Part shown: one piece after another, positions 54,872-63,058 of the stretch
Layout: each line of letters opens with the position of its first letter
Numbering within the stretch: position 1 is the first letter of the stretch
Made by a program: the position numbers and the translations under genes
The notes under the pieces: model-generated
What the model saw: only the letters and a program-made list of their open reading frames with translations
What the model was told of the DNA's origin: nothing
The model's database searches: none
Assembly: GCA_963845265.1 (NCBI GenBank)
Contig: CAWJRN010000003.1
Location: forward strand, 512,652 to 576,651
From: DYRB01 sp963845265
Lineage (GTDB): Bacteria; Pseudomonadota; Gammaproteobacteria; Chromatiales; Chromatiaceae
Direction of reading: 5' to 3'
DNA: 64,000 bases

Positions 54872-54902
54872 CATAATTCCGCGTCCCGGATTATTCCGAG
54901 TA
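54872..54902. repeat. RIT left terminal inverted repeat
   Basis: 31 bp, exact reverse complement of 58256-58286. The core ATTATTCCGAG is repeated in the palindrome at 58291-58310. Confidence 0.9.
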
Positions 54903-54966
54903 CCTTGACTGACAAGCAGTACTGACGGGGGATCCTGGGCGAGTTGGCAGATTTGACTCGGCATAA

Positions 54967-55965
54967 TCAGAGGCTCTTCAGGAAGGCCAGCAGCTCATCA
55001 TCGGGCCTGTAGCGGGGCAAACGCGCATTCGAAGGCGTTGTCCTGGCAAGGGCATCTTCTTTCATCTCAAGATCCGCATGGAGATAAATGTAGGTCGTCT
55101 CGACCGACTCGTGGCCAAGCCAAAGGGCGATAACGGTACGATCGGTGCCGTTGTGCAGCAGATCCATTGCCGCCGTGTGTCTCAGCGTGTGAGGTGTGAC
55201 CCTTTTGTTTTCTAAGGAGGGGCATGTTTCCCGTGCCGTGACCAGATGTTTGGCAAGCAGATACGCCAGCCCGTCATGGCTCAAGGGGGCGCCGTGGGCG
55301 TTGGGGAACAAGGGGTCGGCGGGCTGACCTTGACGTTCCTGCAACCAGGTCTGCAGGGCAGCGAGGGTGTCGGGACGCAACGGCGTACACCGCTCTTTGC
55401 GTCCTTTTCCGCGGCATCGCACATGGGCTCCGGGACCGAAGGTAATATCCTCGCAGCGCAGTCCAATGAGTTCTGCTGCGCGCAGGCCGGTCTGGACGGC
55501 AAACAGCAGCAGAGTGCGGTCGCGTCGCCCGCCCCGGGTGCCCACATCCGGTGCCGCCAGCAGGGCCTCGACCTCGATGCTGGTGAGAAACTCTACCGGA
55601 CGGCGGACGTAACGCTTGCTCGGCATAGCCAGAACGCGTTGCGCCAAGGCGAGGTATTGGGGCTCGTGCAATGCAACGTAGCGGAAGAAGGAGTGGATCG
55701 CGGCCAGGCGGACATTGCGTGAGCGTGCGCCATTGCCCCGCGCCTTCTCGATATGCTCCAAGAAGTCGCCGAGGAAGGGGGTGTCCAAGTCTTCCATCGC
55801 CAGGGCGCAGGGGGCTTTGTGCAGCCGCTGCTGGGCGAACTGCACCAGCAGGCGGAAGGTATCGCGATAGCTGGCGATGGTGTGCGGGCTGGCCTGACGT
55901 TGCCGCAGGAGCCGCTCGGTGAAAAAGCGCTCGAGGAGCGCGGGGAAACCGGCGGCAACGGTCAT
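54967..55965 (-). CDS. RIT tyrosine recombinase, third gene (RitC position)
   Basis: 332 aa. TGLRAAELIGLRCEDITFGP, RCRGKGRKERCTPLRP, TPHTLRHTAAMDLLHNGTD and LWLGHESVETTYIYLHADLE provide R...K...HxxR...H...Y. Start overlaps the stop of the second gene (ATGA). Intact. Confidence 0.9.
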   Translation of the reverse strand: MTVAAGFPALLERFFTERLLRQRQASPHTIASYRDTFRLLVQFAQQRLHKAPCALAMEDLDTPFLGDFLEHIEKARGNGARSRNVRLAAIHSFFRYVALHEPQYLALAQRVLAMPSKRYVRRPVEFLTSIEVEALLAAPDVGTRGGRRDRTLLLFAVQTGLRAAELIGLRCEDITFGPGAHVRCRGKGRKERCTPLRPDTLAALQTWLQERQGQPADPLFPNAHGAPLSHDGLAYLLAKHLVTARETCPSLENKRVTPHTLRHTAAMDLLHNGTDRTVIALWLGHESVETTYIYLHADLEMKEDALARTTPSNARLPRYRPDDELLAFLKSL

Positions 55966-56897
55966 GACGTGCGCCCTCCCTTGGCTTGCTCAACGCGTAG
56001 CGCGGCCAAGTGCAAGAGCTCCGGTACGGCAGTAAGGTACCAGTAGGTATCCGCGACATGGGTGTGACCAAGATAGGTGGCAAGCTCAGGCAAGTGGTGT
56101 TCGACGTCATCCCCGCCCCGATACCACTGCAGAAGAGTCTTGACGGCGAAGCGGTGACGAAAGTCATGAAGTCTCGGGCCATGGGCATCCTGCGGTCCGC
56201 GCAGCCCGATCTGACGGGACAATTTCACGAAGGTCCAGCGCACGCTCCATTCCGTCAGACGGCTTCCGCATTCGGCGAGGAAGAAGCTTGGGGCCAACGG
56301 GTGCGGGCAAAGGGCGTCGCGCCGTACGGCATACTCCTGGAGTGTCTGTTGGGTCGAGGGGTGAATCGGCACGTAACGCGACTTGCCGAACTTGGTGTCG
56401 CGCACGGTGAGCACCCCCTGGCTAAGATCGACATCTTCGCGGTCAAGGTGCAGCGGCTCGCTGGTGCGCATCCCGGTGACCGCATACAGACCGAACAGAG
56501 TGGCGTAGGTGTGGGGCCGCAGGCCGGTGACTGCGGGTAGCTGCCGGGCGGCCTCAAGCAACCGCGAGACCTCCTCGTCGCTGTAGAGATAGGGTACCGG
56601 TCGTTGTATCCGAAAAGGCAGCAGGTCCGGCGGGGGCACTTCGGTGCGCGGATCCGTCGCGCTTCGATACTGTGCGAACCGACGTACCATCCCCAGGCGA
56701 TTGGCCCATTGCGCCGGTTGCACATCCGCTGGCTGGGTCGCCCAGCGCAGTGCAAGATCGGTGGTAATCACCGCTGCCCCTTCGCATTCGGCGAAGTCCA
56801 CGAACCTCTTCAAAAGACGGCCTGACAGACGGAGCTTCACCCCAAGTGCGCGACGCACCGAGAGATATTCTTCCAAGGCGGCCTGTAACTCGCTCAT
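55962..56897 (-). CDS. RIT tyrosine recombinase, second gene (RitB position)
   Basis: 311 aa from MSELQAALEEYLSVRRALG. YAVTGMRTSEPLHLDREDVD, HDFRHRFAVKTLLQWYRGGD and LATYLGHTHVADTYWYLTAV supply the catalytic set. The ATG overlaps the restored stop of the first gene (GTATGA). Confidence 0.9.
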   Translation of the reverse strand: MSELQAALEEYLSVRRALGVKLRLSGRLLKRFVDFAECEGAAVITTDLALRWATQPADVQPAQWANRLGMVRRFAQYRSATDPRTEVPPPDLLPFRIQRPVPYLYSDEEVSRLLEAARQLPAVTGLRPHTYATLFGLYAVTGMRTSEPLHLDREDVDLSQGVLTVRDTKFGKSRYVPIHPSTQQTLQEYAVRRDALCPHPLAPSFFLAECGSRLTEWSVRWTFVKLSRQIGLRGPQDAHGPRLHDFRHRFAVKTLLQWYRGGDDVEHHLPELATYLGHTHVADTYWYLTAVPELLHLAALRVEQAKGGRTS

Positions 56898-58128
56898 ACG
56901 CCACCTCCCGGCCAAGGCTGCGCCAGCTTCCGCAGGGCCTGCAGATTCACCTTGGCGTAGATCTCTGTCGTCTGCGGATGGGCGTGACGCAGCAGTTGAG
57001 CGATCTGCTCGAGAGAGGCGCCGCTACGAGCAGGCGGGTCGCCAGGGAGTGGCGCAGCAGATGCGCGCCTTTATGGTCGGGGTTTAATCCGGTACGCTCG
57101 AGTGCGCGGCGGACCACATCGTCGATGGCCACGGAACTGCTGAACCCGCGATGCGGAGCCTGAAGGCGGATAAACACACGTCGTGTGGCACAGTGGGCTC
57201 GACTCCCACGGAGATAGTTCGCCACCGCCTCGCCGACCTCCTCGGGTAAGGGCAGACGTTCTTGCCGTTTACCCTTGCCGCACACGATGAGGGTACCAGT
57301 GTCCCAATCGAAATCATCCAAGGTTAAGGCGACGACTTCGCCGGCCCGCAGCCCAAGGCGGGCCAACAGCACCAAGATCGCATAGTCACGTTGCCCGAGC
57401 GCCGTGTGTTGGTCACAACTGTCGAGCAAGGCTTCGACCTGCTCCGGTCCGAGTGACAGGGGTAACCCCGTCAATCGCCAGTTGGTCGTAGCGGGGATCG
57501 CGCCAGCAAGATCGCTCGTGATGTCCCCACGCTGACGGAGGAAGCGGGAGAAACTGCGCAAGGCTGTCGCCATCAACTTGGCCCGCCCTCGACTCACATC
57601 GGGGGCATGTCGCAGCAGGAAGCCATGGACATCCGGCGGGGAGAGCTCGTCGAGTTTCACTTCCCCGGCACCGAAGCGTTCTTCGAGAAATCGGTGAACG
57701 GTGGGGCTGTAGTTGATGACGGTCGCGGCTGAGAGTCCGCGCTCGGCGACGAGGTAGTGCGTGAAGCCGGACTCGATACGTCTTAACGGTGTGTCATCGA
57801 TGACCTCGGTCGGCGGCGGAATACAGCCAAGCTGCCGTAAATAATCCAGTAGCATTCTGCACGTCGGTGCATCGCCTCGCTTGACATGGGTCGGCCCGTG
57901 ATCGGCCAAGAACTCCTTGACGCGTTTCTCGCCGAGGGCTGCCAGAGGCAGGCCGTGCCGTTCTAGCCACCGGCTCAGGTGAGCGATACATCGCAGCTTT
58001 TCTTTGGCTGTCGACTCTGCGTAGCCCTGGATGGCCAGCTGCGCCGCGAAACCGTCGATGTAGGATGCGAGCGGGCCGCCGTAGAGCTGCTGCTGCGCAA
58101 GCGGATCGGGGAAGAGTCTTTCGATCAT
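56894..58128 (-). pseudogene. RIT tyrosine recombinase, first gene (RitA position), C-terminal frameshift
   Basis: SYIDGFAAQLAIQGYAESTA begins the DNA-binding part. ARLGLRAGEVVALTLDDFDW and HLLRHSLATRLL give R and HxxR. The frame breaks at about 57025; in the next frame SGASLEQIAQLLRHAHPQTT EIYAKVNLQAL supplies the remaining His and the catalytic Tyr and ends at the overlapping stop (56894). A one-base correction would restore it. Confidence 0.85.
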
Positions 58129-58255
58129 TGGCTGTCTCCTCGTGATTCTGGCGAGTTCGCCAGATGAAGAAGACAGCCCGATTATTCCGACTGCTCAGAT
58201 GTTGATCTGCGTTTGAAAAAAGGAAAAACAGCTGGTTATCCGAGCATCAGAGGCC

Positions 58256-58310
58256 TACTCGGAATAATCCGGGACGCGGAATTATGCTTGTTATTCCGAG
58301 CTCGGAATAA
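58256..58310. repeat. RIT right terminal inverted repeat and outer palindrome
   Basis: 31-bp repeat 58256-58286, then the perfect 20-bp palindrome 58291-58310, ending where the host recombinase gene resumes. The extra half-site may be a recombination target. Confidence 0.85.
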
Positions 58311-58487
58311 CGCACGCCTATGCCACTCACCAGTTGGCCGCCGGCCTGGGGGTGGAACGGCTGCAACGGCTCTTGGGCCATGCCAACATCCAGACCACCC
58401 TGCGCTATGTTCATTGGCTGCCCAGCGCCGCAGAGGGCGCGGGCGAGCTGGACCTGATCGCCAGGCTGGGGGGGAGCCATGGCTGAG
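58311..58487 (+). pseudogene. Tyrosine recombinase, 3' part
   Basis: Continues the gene split at 54872: AYATHQLAAGLGVERLQRLL GHANIQTTLRYVHW with the LLGH and catalytic Tyr boxes. Ends overlapping the transposase ATG (58479), as in intact recombinase/IS91-type units. Confidence 0.85.
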
Positions 58488-59627
58488 TCCCCATCCCTGC
58501 GTGCCGTGATCCGGGCCTGTTTCGACGACCTGGAAGCGGCGGACCTCAACCCCCGCCAATGGCAGGTGTGTCGCCACATCCTGGACTGTCGCACCGCCGC
58601 CCTGGGCGGCTTTGCCCTGGCCTGCGACCGCTGCGACGATACCCCGGTGCTCTATCACGCCTGTCGCGACCGCCATTGCCCGCGCTGCCAACGGCGCGCC
58701 TCGATGGACTGGTGCGTGCGCCAGCGCGCGGCGGTCCTGCCGGTGACCTACCACCATCTGGTCTTCACCCTGCCCCATGTCTTGGACGGCTGGGTGGAGG
58801 TCCACCCCAAGGAGGTCTATGCCCTGCTGTTCGAGACCGCCTGGGCGACCCTATCGGCCTTCGGCGCCGACCCCAAGCGCCTGGACGGGCAGATGGGCAT
58901 GACTGCGGTACTCCACACTTGGGGCCAGACCCTGGTGCGTCACGTGCACCTGCACTGCCTGGTGCCGGGCGGTGCCTTCAGCACCGGGGGTGCCTGGCAC
59001 CAGGCCCGCAGCACTTACCTGTTCCCGGTGCGGGCCCTTTCAAGGCATTTCCGCGGCCGGTTCGTCAGCCGACTGCGCAGTGCCTACGAGGCAGGAGCAC
59101 TCCCGCGCATCCGCGATCGTGCAGAGGTCGACCGGATACTCAACGCCCTGATGGGGACCGAATGGGTGGTCTACTCCAAGCCATGCCTGGCCCGCACCGA
59201 GACAGTGGTGGACTATCTGGCCCGCTACAGCCACCGCATTGCGCTCGCCGACAGCCGCATCCTGGGCTTTGAGAACGGCGAGGTCGCCCTGTCCTACAAG
59301 GACTACCGCGACGGGGACCGACGCAAGGTCATCGCCCTGAGCGGCGAAGAACTGCTGCGCCGCTTCCTGCTCCATGTCCTCCCCAAAGGGTTCATGCGCG
59401 TGAGACATTACGGCTTCCTGGCCAATCGCTGTCGCGCCCAGCGCTTGGGGCAGATCCGCGCAGCCCTGGAGGTACCCGACTCAGAGCCCACCGAGCCGCA
59501 AGAGGACACCGGCACCTTCGACGGCTACCCCTGTCCCAAGTGCCGGCAAGGGCGGCTGCATGTCACCGGGCGCATCGCGCCCGAGCGCCGCGCCGGGGTG
59601 ATCCGAGCACTTAACCGCCGCCGGTAG
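58479..59627 (+). CDS. IS91-family transposase
   Basis: 382 aa. Zinc-binding CDRCDDTPVLYHACRDRHCP RCQ, HUH region TLVRHVHLHCLVPGG (HLH) and VVDYLARYSHRIALAD with the catalytic Tyr define a rolling-circle Y2-type transposase. C-terminal CPKCRQGRLHVTGRI is a second zinc knuckle. Apparently intact; its recombinase partner is broken. It is the only full IS91-type gene among several fragments in the window. Confidence 0.9.
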   Translation: MAESPSLRAVIRACFDDLEAADLNPRQWQVCRHILDCRTAALGGFALACDRCDDTPVLYHACRDRHCPRCQRRASMDWCVRQRAAVLPVTYHHLVFTLPHVLDGWVEVHPKEVYALLFETAWATLSAFGADPKRLDGQMGMTAVLHTWGQTLVRHVHLHCLVPGGAFSTGGAWHQARSTYLFPVRALSRHFRGRFVSRLRSAYEAGALPRIRDRAEVDRILNALMGTEWVVYSKPCLARTETVVDYLARYSHRIALADSRILGFENGEVALSYKDYRDGDRRKVIALSGEELLRRFLLHVLPKGFMRVRHYGFLANRCRAQRLGQIRAALEVPDSEPTEPQEDTGTFDGYPCPKCRQGRLHVTGRIAPERRAGVIRALNRRR

Positions 59628-59894
59628 CCGCCGACAAGACCGCGCTGCACACAGGCCCACCCGCGGCCTGCGGTTACGCTCGCCCGAATCCCGGAAAATG
59701 GCCTAAACTCCCTCCCCAACAGTCCGTCCGCAACCCCTTCGGAGCCTTAGGATGCCCGGTTCCCGACCTTCCGACCGCCGCCCGCGGTCCCACGCGGCCA
59801 CTTCTCGGTCCCACCAGGCCCATCCTCGGGGATACAATCCCCTATCTATAAGGAGGGCCGTCTGGGCCCCCTACACCGTGCCAGGATCGGATTA
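59628..59894. other. Non-coding stretch
   Basis: No gene. Probably the terminal region of the IS91-type unit and the remains of a cassette preceding the first attC. Confidence 0.35.
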
Positions 59895-59988
59895 GTCCAA
59901 CAGACGTTTATCCGACGTGCGCGCCAACCTTCGCGCGAACGTCAAGATCGCGCCCTGCGCACGACGGATAAACGCTTAGTAGTTAGGC
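59895..59988 (+). repeat. Integron attC site 1 (94 bp)
   Basis: R'' box GTCCAAC (59895-59901) and R' box GTTAGGC (59982-59988). Between them ACGTTTATCCGACGTGCGC mirrors GCGCACGACGGATAAACGC with one mismatch. This is the folded-strand structure of attC sites. Confidence 0.85.
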
Positions 59989-60001
59989 GCAGAGCAAGCC
60001 A

Positions 60002-60586
60002 ATGAAGCGACACATACTCTCTCAAGGCGATTTAGATGGCGCTTGCTTTCTGTACTCGGTCATCAACGCGTATATCACCTTAACAAAACGAGAGCCGGGA
60101 AACCAAGGCTGGCAAAAGCCATTCTATAATCGTTGGGATCGATCCACCGGCTTCATCCCCTACCTTTCGGACTTTTTCCAATGCGGAACCGAAAATGAGC
60201 ATGGCGGCTCTGGCCGGTACAACGACGACTCGCGGCTCTTTGCTTATACAACCGAAAAGATTCTGGAGCAAATGTGCACCGAGGCGGAAAAAAATCGTTT
60301 CTCTGTTGCGATCCGGCAAGATGCCAATGAGCCAACATCTTTAAGCGCTCTGGTCCACGAATCGTCAGTTGCGATTGTTTGTCCGAACTATGAGCACTGG
60401 GTTGTAGCGGTTCATTTTGATGCCAATCCGTGCTCGGTAAGTGTGGCTTGCTCTTGGAAGTACCATTCCTTCGACGAGTATCGAGAAACTTATCACGATT
60501 CGAGTAGAGCCTACTCAAACGACAAGCTTTCCACACGGTGCGAGTTCCCTTTCGCAATTCAGGTTTCGTATGATGCGTTTAACTAG
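60002..60586 (+). CDS. Integron cassette protein, possible papain/C39-like fold
   Basis: 194 aa. It starts 13 nt after attC1 and its stop lies inside attC2, the normal cassette layout. ILSQGDLDGACFLYSVINAY and the later YEHWVVAVHFDANP give a Cys and a His in the order of C39/papain-like peptidases; no other family hint. Lower GC than the chromosome. Confidence 0.7.
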   Translation: MKRHILSQGDLDGACFLYSVINAYITLTKREPGNQGWQKPFYNRWDRSTGFIPYLSDFFQCGTENEHGGSGRYNDDSRLFAYTTEKILEQMCTEAEKNRFSVAIRQDANEPTSLSALVHESSVAIVCPNYEHWVVAVHFDANPCSVSVACSWKYHSFDEYRETYHDSSRAYSNDKLSTRCEFPFAIQVSYDAFN

Positions 60587-60670
60587 CGGCTCGGCTGCGA
60601 CCGTCCGTTGCCGCGCCGTCGCTTCGCTTCCAGTGCGGCAACGGGCGCCGCGCCAGCCTTAACGTTATGC
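60577..60670 (+). repeat. Integron attC site 2 (94 bp)
   Basis: R'' GTTTAAC (60577-60583), R' GTTATGC (60664-60670), inner perfect 10-bp repeat CCGTTGCCGC / GCGGCAACGG. Confidence 0.8.
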
Positions 60671-60728
60671 GTCAAGATGCCCCGCACCGATCCCGAGGTA
60701 ATTATGCCCACATTCCGGCAGAAACTAA

Positions 60729-60947
60729 TTGATAGAGTTGGTATTCCAATTGAGCAATGCGAGGTTACTAACAGATTCGCTACGACTTCATTATTTGGAA
60801 GAGTCTGATTGTGACAATTGGGGAGAACTATTATCCGATTGCTTTAAATACTTCCATCAGAAATCTACGCGCGCGAAACAAGTTCAGCACTATAGCGGTC
60901 TGACTAAAGTAGTAAAAAGTGGACTGGAGAATAGGAAATGTCTTTGA
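60729..60947 (+). CDS. Hypothetical cassette protein (72 aa)
   Basis: LRLHYLEESDCDNWGELLSD CFKYFHQKSTRAKQVQ is the convincing part; the beginning may be in another frame (MPTFRQKLIDRVGIPIEQCE from 60704), so a frameshift is possible. It overlaps the next gene start by 10 nt. Confidence 0.35.
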   Translation: MIELVFQLSNARLLTDSLRLHYLEESDCDNWGELLSDCFKYFHQKSTRAKQVQHYSGLTKVVKSGLENRKCL

Positions 60948-61205
60948 AAGAAGTAGTGGAATATTTCTATGACATACAAGAGTTCAAACTGATACCAGAG
61001 TATCACCAAAATAGAATAATTGATTTTTTTAATGAAGATAGGCATTACTTTGTAGACTGCAGTGACATAAAAATGTTTTTAGCTGGAAATAAAGGGTTTG
61101 AAGTTTTCAAATCTATCGATGCTTTAGAGAGTTTTTTAAATAAAAAAACAATAGTTGGTGTACTGGGCTGCAATCGGCATTTTGATACACTAGATGAGTT
61201 TATAT
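60938..61205 (+). pseudogene. AT-rich cassette gene, 5' part (split by IS4 remnant)
   Basis: MSLKEVVEYFYDIQEFKLIP to HFDTLDEFI, very AT-rich. At about 61205 coding enters IS4 sequence and stops at 61234. The continuation appears at about 61728-61850 (QLKNENGNEISIIVMTHSFG FQKDLPEEWYIASYV), just before attC3. Confidence 0.6.
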
Positions 61206-61727
61206 GCCAAGACCTCGGTCTGGCCGTTGGCTAGGGTGACGCGTATCAGTCTTATGCGGACAGGATTGGTGGGAAGATCATAGACTTGGCACTGCTTTCT
61301 GGCCTCGGCCCCAGGATTGAAAGCGACCACGGCGCTGCGCGCCCTGGTAGCGACAAAGGCAGTGACCTCGCCCGAAGAAATTCTCAGGCACACGGGCGCA
61401 GAACTGGCGTTGCTCCAGCGCGTGGAGCACGAACAACCAGAAGGCGGGGTAACCGGTCGTACAGCATCAGGTCCTGAGCCTCGGTGGACGCCAAATGCTC
61501 CCCGGCCAGCACCGCTCGCGGATCTCGCGTGAGCACAGGTCTGCATCGACGACCACCCGTTGAGGACATCGTACAACCGTGACAAGCGCGCTAGCGGTAC
61601 TGCCGAGCCCTTCGGGGGTGAGCCGAAGGTGGCCATCACATCGGCACTGTTGGGCAGTAGGGCCGTGGATCCATCGACCGCCAGCAGGCGCCATCCGTGC
61701 CAACGGCGCAGTACGCTTTATAGTTGG
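61206..61727 (-). mobile_element. IS4-family transposase remnant
   Basis: Minus strand, several frames: VMATFGSPPKGSAVP-type start of the core, DADLCSREIRERC, LAGEHLASTEAQDLMLYDR, AFVATRARSAVVAFNPGAEA and RIRLIRVTLANGQTEVLA are IS4 blocks in order. It lacks both ends and most of the catalytic core. Confidence 0.65.
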
Positions 61728-61850
61728 GTTGGAAAGCTTAACCAACTAAAAAATGAAAATGGTAATGAAATAAGCATTATTGTAATGACACATTCTTTTG
61801 GGTTTCAAAAAGACTTACCAGAAGAATGGTATATTGCTTCATATGTATAA
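61728..61850 (+). pseudogene. AT-rich cassette gene, 3' part
   Basis: Encodes the C-terminus after the IS4 remnant; the stop TAA (61848-61850) lies inside attC3, as expected for a cassette gene. Confidence 0.55.
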
Positions 61851-61937
61851 CAAAAGAATGCACTCGGAAAGTCAAAAGCTACACTCCTTGTACCTCGTCA
61901 CTACGCTTTTGCCTCCCGGTGATTTTGGCCGTTAGGG
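61845..61937 (+). repeat. Integron attC site 3 (93 bp)
   Basis: R'' GTATAAC (61845-61851), R' GTTAGGG (61931-61937), with CACTCGG / CCCGGTG arms. It begins like Vibrio repeats (TATAACAAA). Sequence beyond it is IS-derived, so the array is cut here. Confidence 0.75.
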
Positions 61938-62101
61938 ATGCGCTGATTAAGTCGCCCTCGGGGCGCCGAGCCCCTTCGCCAGCGCTTGCATTTTTGGATT
62001 GTGAAATGGGCGTCGAATATTGGCGGTTTGTACGTCGAATCGGTCGGTTCGGCGAGCCTGCAGGCCCGGTTGCCCGGGCTGCGGGCGCACCTTAGGTGCG
62101 T

Positions 62102-62215
62102 CAGGCGAGCAAGGCCCTCTTGGCGATGACCAGATTGGCCAGGGCGAACAGGGTGTGCATCTGCGCGGTGTTCTTCGCCAGCCCCTTGTAGCGCACCTTG
62201 ACACTATGCTGCGCA
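62102..62215 (-). pseudogene. IS5-type transposase C-terminal fragment
   Basis: KVRYKGLAKNTAQMHTLFAL ANLVIAKRALLA then stop is the C-terminus of IS5-family transposases. The motif gggatgcgctgattaag at 61934 resembles the outer end of such elements. Confidence 0.7.
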
Positions 62216-62302
62216 TGACTTCTCGCGTAATCTGGCGCTAGATGGCAATAAACAGTGAACCTAGGTCTCTTTTCAGACCGTCACTTTTCTAACGGAGGAT
62301 TT

Positions 62303-62578
62303 ATGCGCTTTAACGTCACTGCTCTATCGCTTACGGCCGGCCTAATCTGGGGCGGCGCGATCCTGATGGTTGCCTCGGCGCACTCGATTTGGCCTAGTTA
62401 CGGCGGTGCTTTCCTTGACCTGATGGCGGCCATCTATTCGGGCTATCATCCGGCCCCAGGCATTGGGTCGATCATTGTAGGGACGCTGTACGGGTTAGTG
62501 GACGGAGCCATTGGTGGTGCCATATTCGGCTGGCTGTACAATTTTCTATCGGGGAAGTTTTCGAGCGGGGAGAGCTAA
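62303..62578 (+). CDS. Holin-like small membrane protein
   Basis: 91 aa. GGAGG precedes the ATG. LTAGLIWGGAILMVASAHSI, PGIGSIIVGTLYGLVDGAIG and GAIFGWLYNFLSGKF show three hydrophobic segments and the YGxVDGxIGGAIFxWLYN motif common in small proteins annotated as phage holins, though often not in prophages. No other phage genes are near. Confidence 0.65.
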   Translation: MRFNVTALSLTAGLIWGGAILMVASAHSIWPSYGGAFLDLMAAIYSGYHPAPGIGSIIVGTLYGLVDGAIGGAIFGWLYNFLSGKFSSGES

Positions 62579-63058
62579 CTGCGGCGTCGACGACCACACG
62601 GGCAAATCTGAGTCAGGAGCTTCCGCCTGGTCACATTCCCATGGCTCCAGGCTCGCCATTCTGAATCCCCGCTGGCGCGCTGGTCACTGGGTCTCGTCTC
62701 CAGGAGAACCACTTGCGGGAGCTGAAAACGGGCTCTGCTTTCCACCTGCTTGCCTCAGTTGCGGTTCAGGGTGTCCGGCCAACTGCGGACACCCAGCCGT
62801 GAGGGTGCGGCGACTGGTTTAGCGAAAGCTGACGGTCAGTGTCAGTTACTGCTCTTCCCAGAGAAATACCGCCACCGGTGTTGATGTGAGCGGCGAATGA
62901 TGCCGCATCGCTCCGCTAGACAAGTCCACTGCACCGCCACCGCTCACGTCAGCCCGGCGGAGACCGCTTTGCTTTAAGCACACCTTGACCTTGCGCCGGA
63001 GGGATCGATCGGCGATTCCATCTACCCCTCGGCGCTATTGCGCCAACTTCTGTTTGGG
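62579..63058. other. Non-coding stretch
   Basis: No gene seen; contains short GTGTCCGG / CGGACAC repeats (62769-62795) that could form a hairpin. Confidence 0.35.

Larger units (their letters stand above)
54872..58310 (-). mobile_element. Recombinase-In-Trio (RIT) element
   Basis: Three tyrosine recombinase genes in tandem with overlapping starts/stops, bounded by perfect 31-bp inverted repeats (54872-54902, CATAATTCCGCGTCCCGG..., and 58256-58286). A perfect 20-bp palindrome TTATTCCGAGCTCGGAATAA (58291-58310) lies outside the right repeat. It is inserted in the H-x-x-R box of another tyrosine recombinase gene. Confidence 0.85.
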
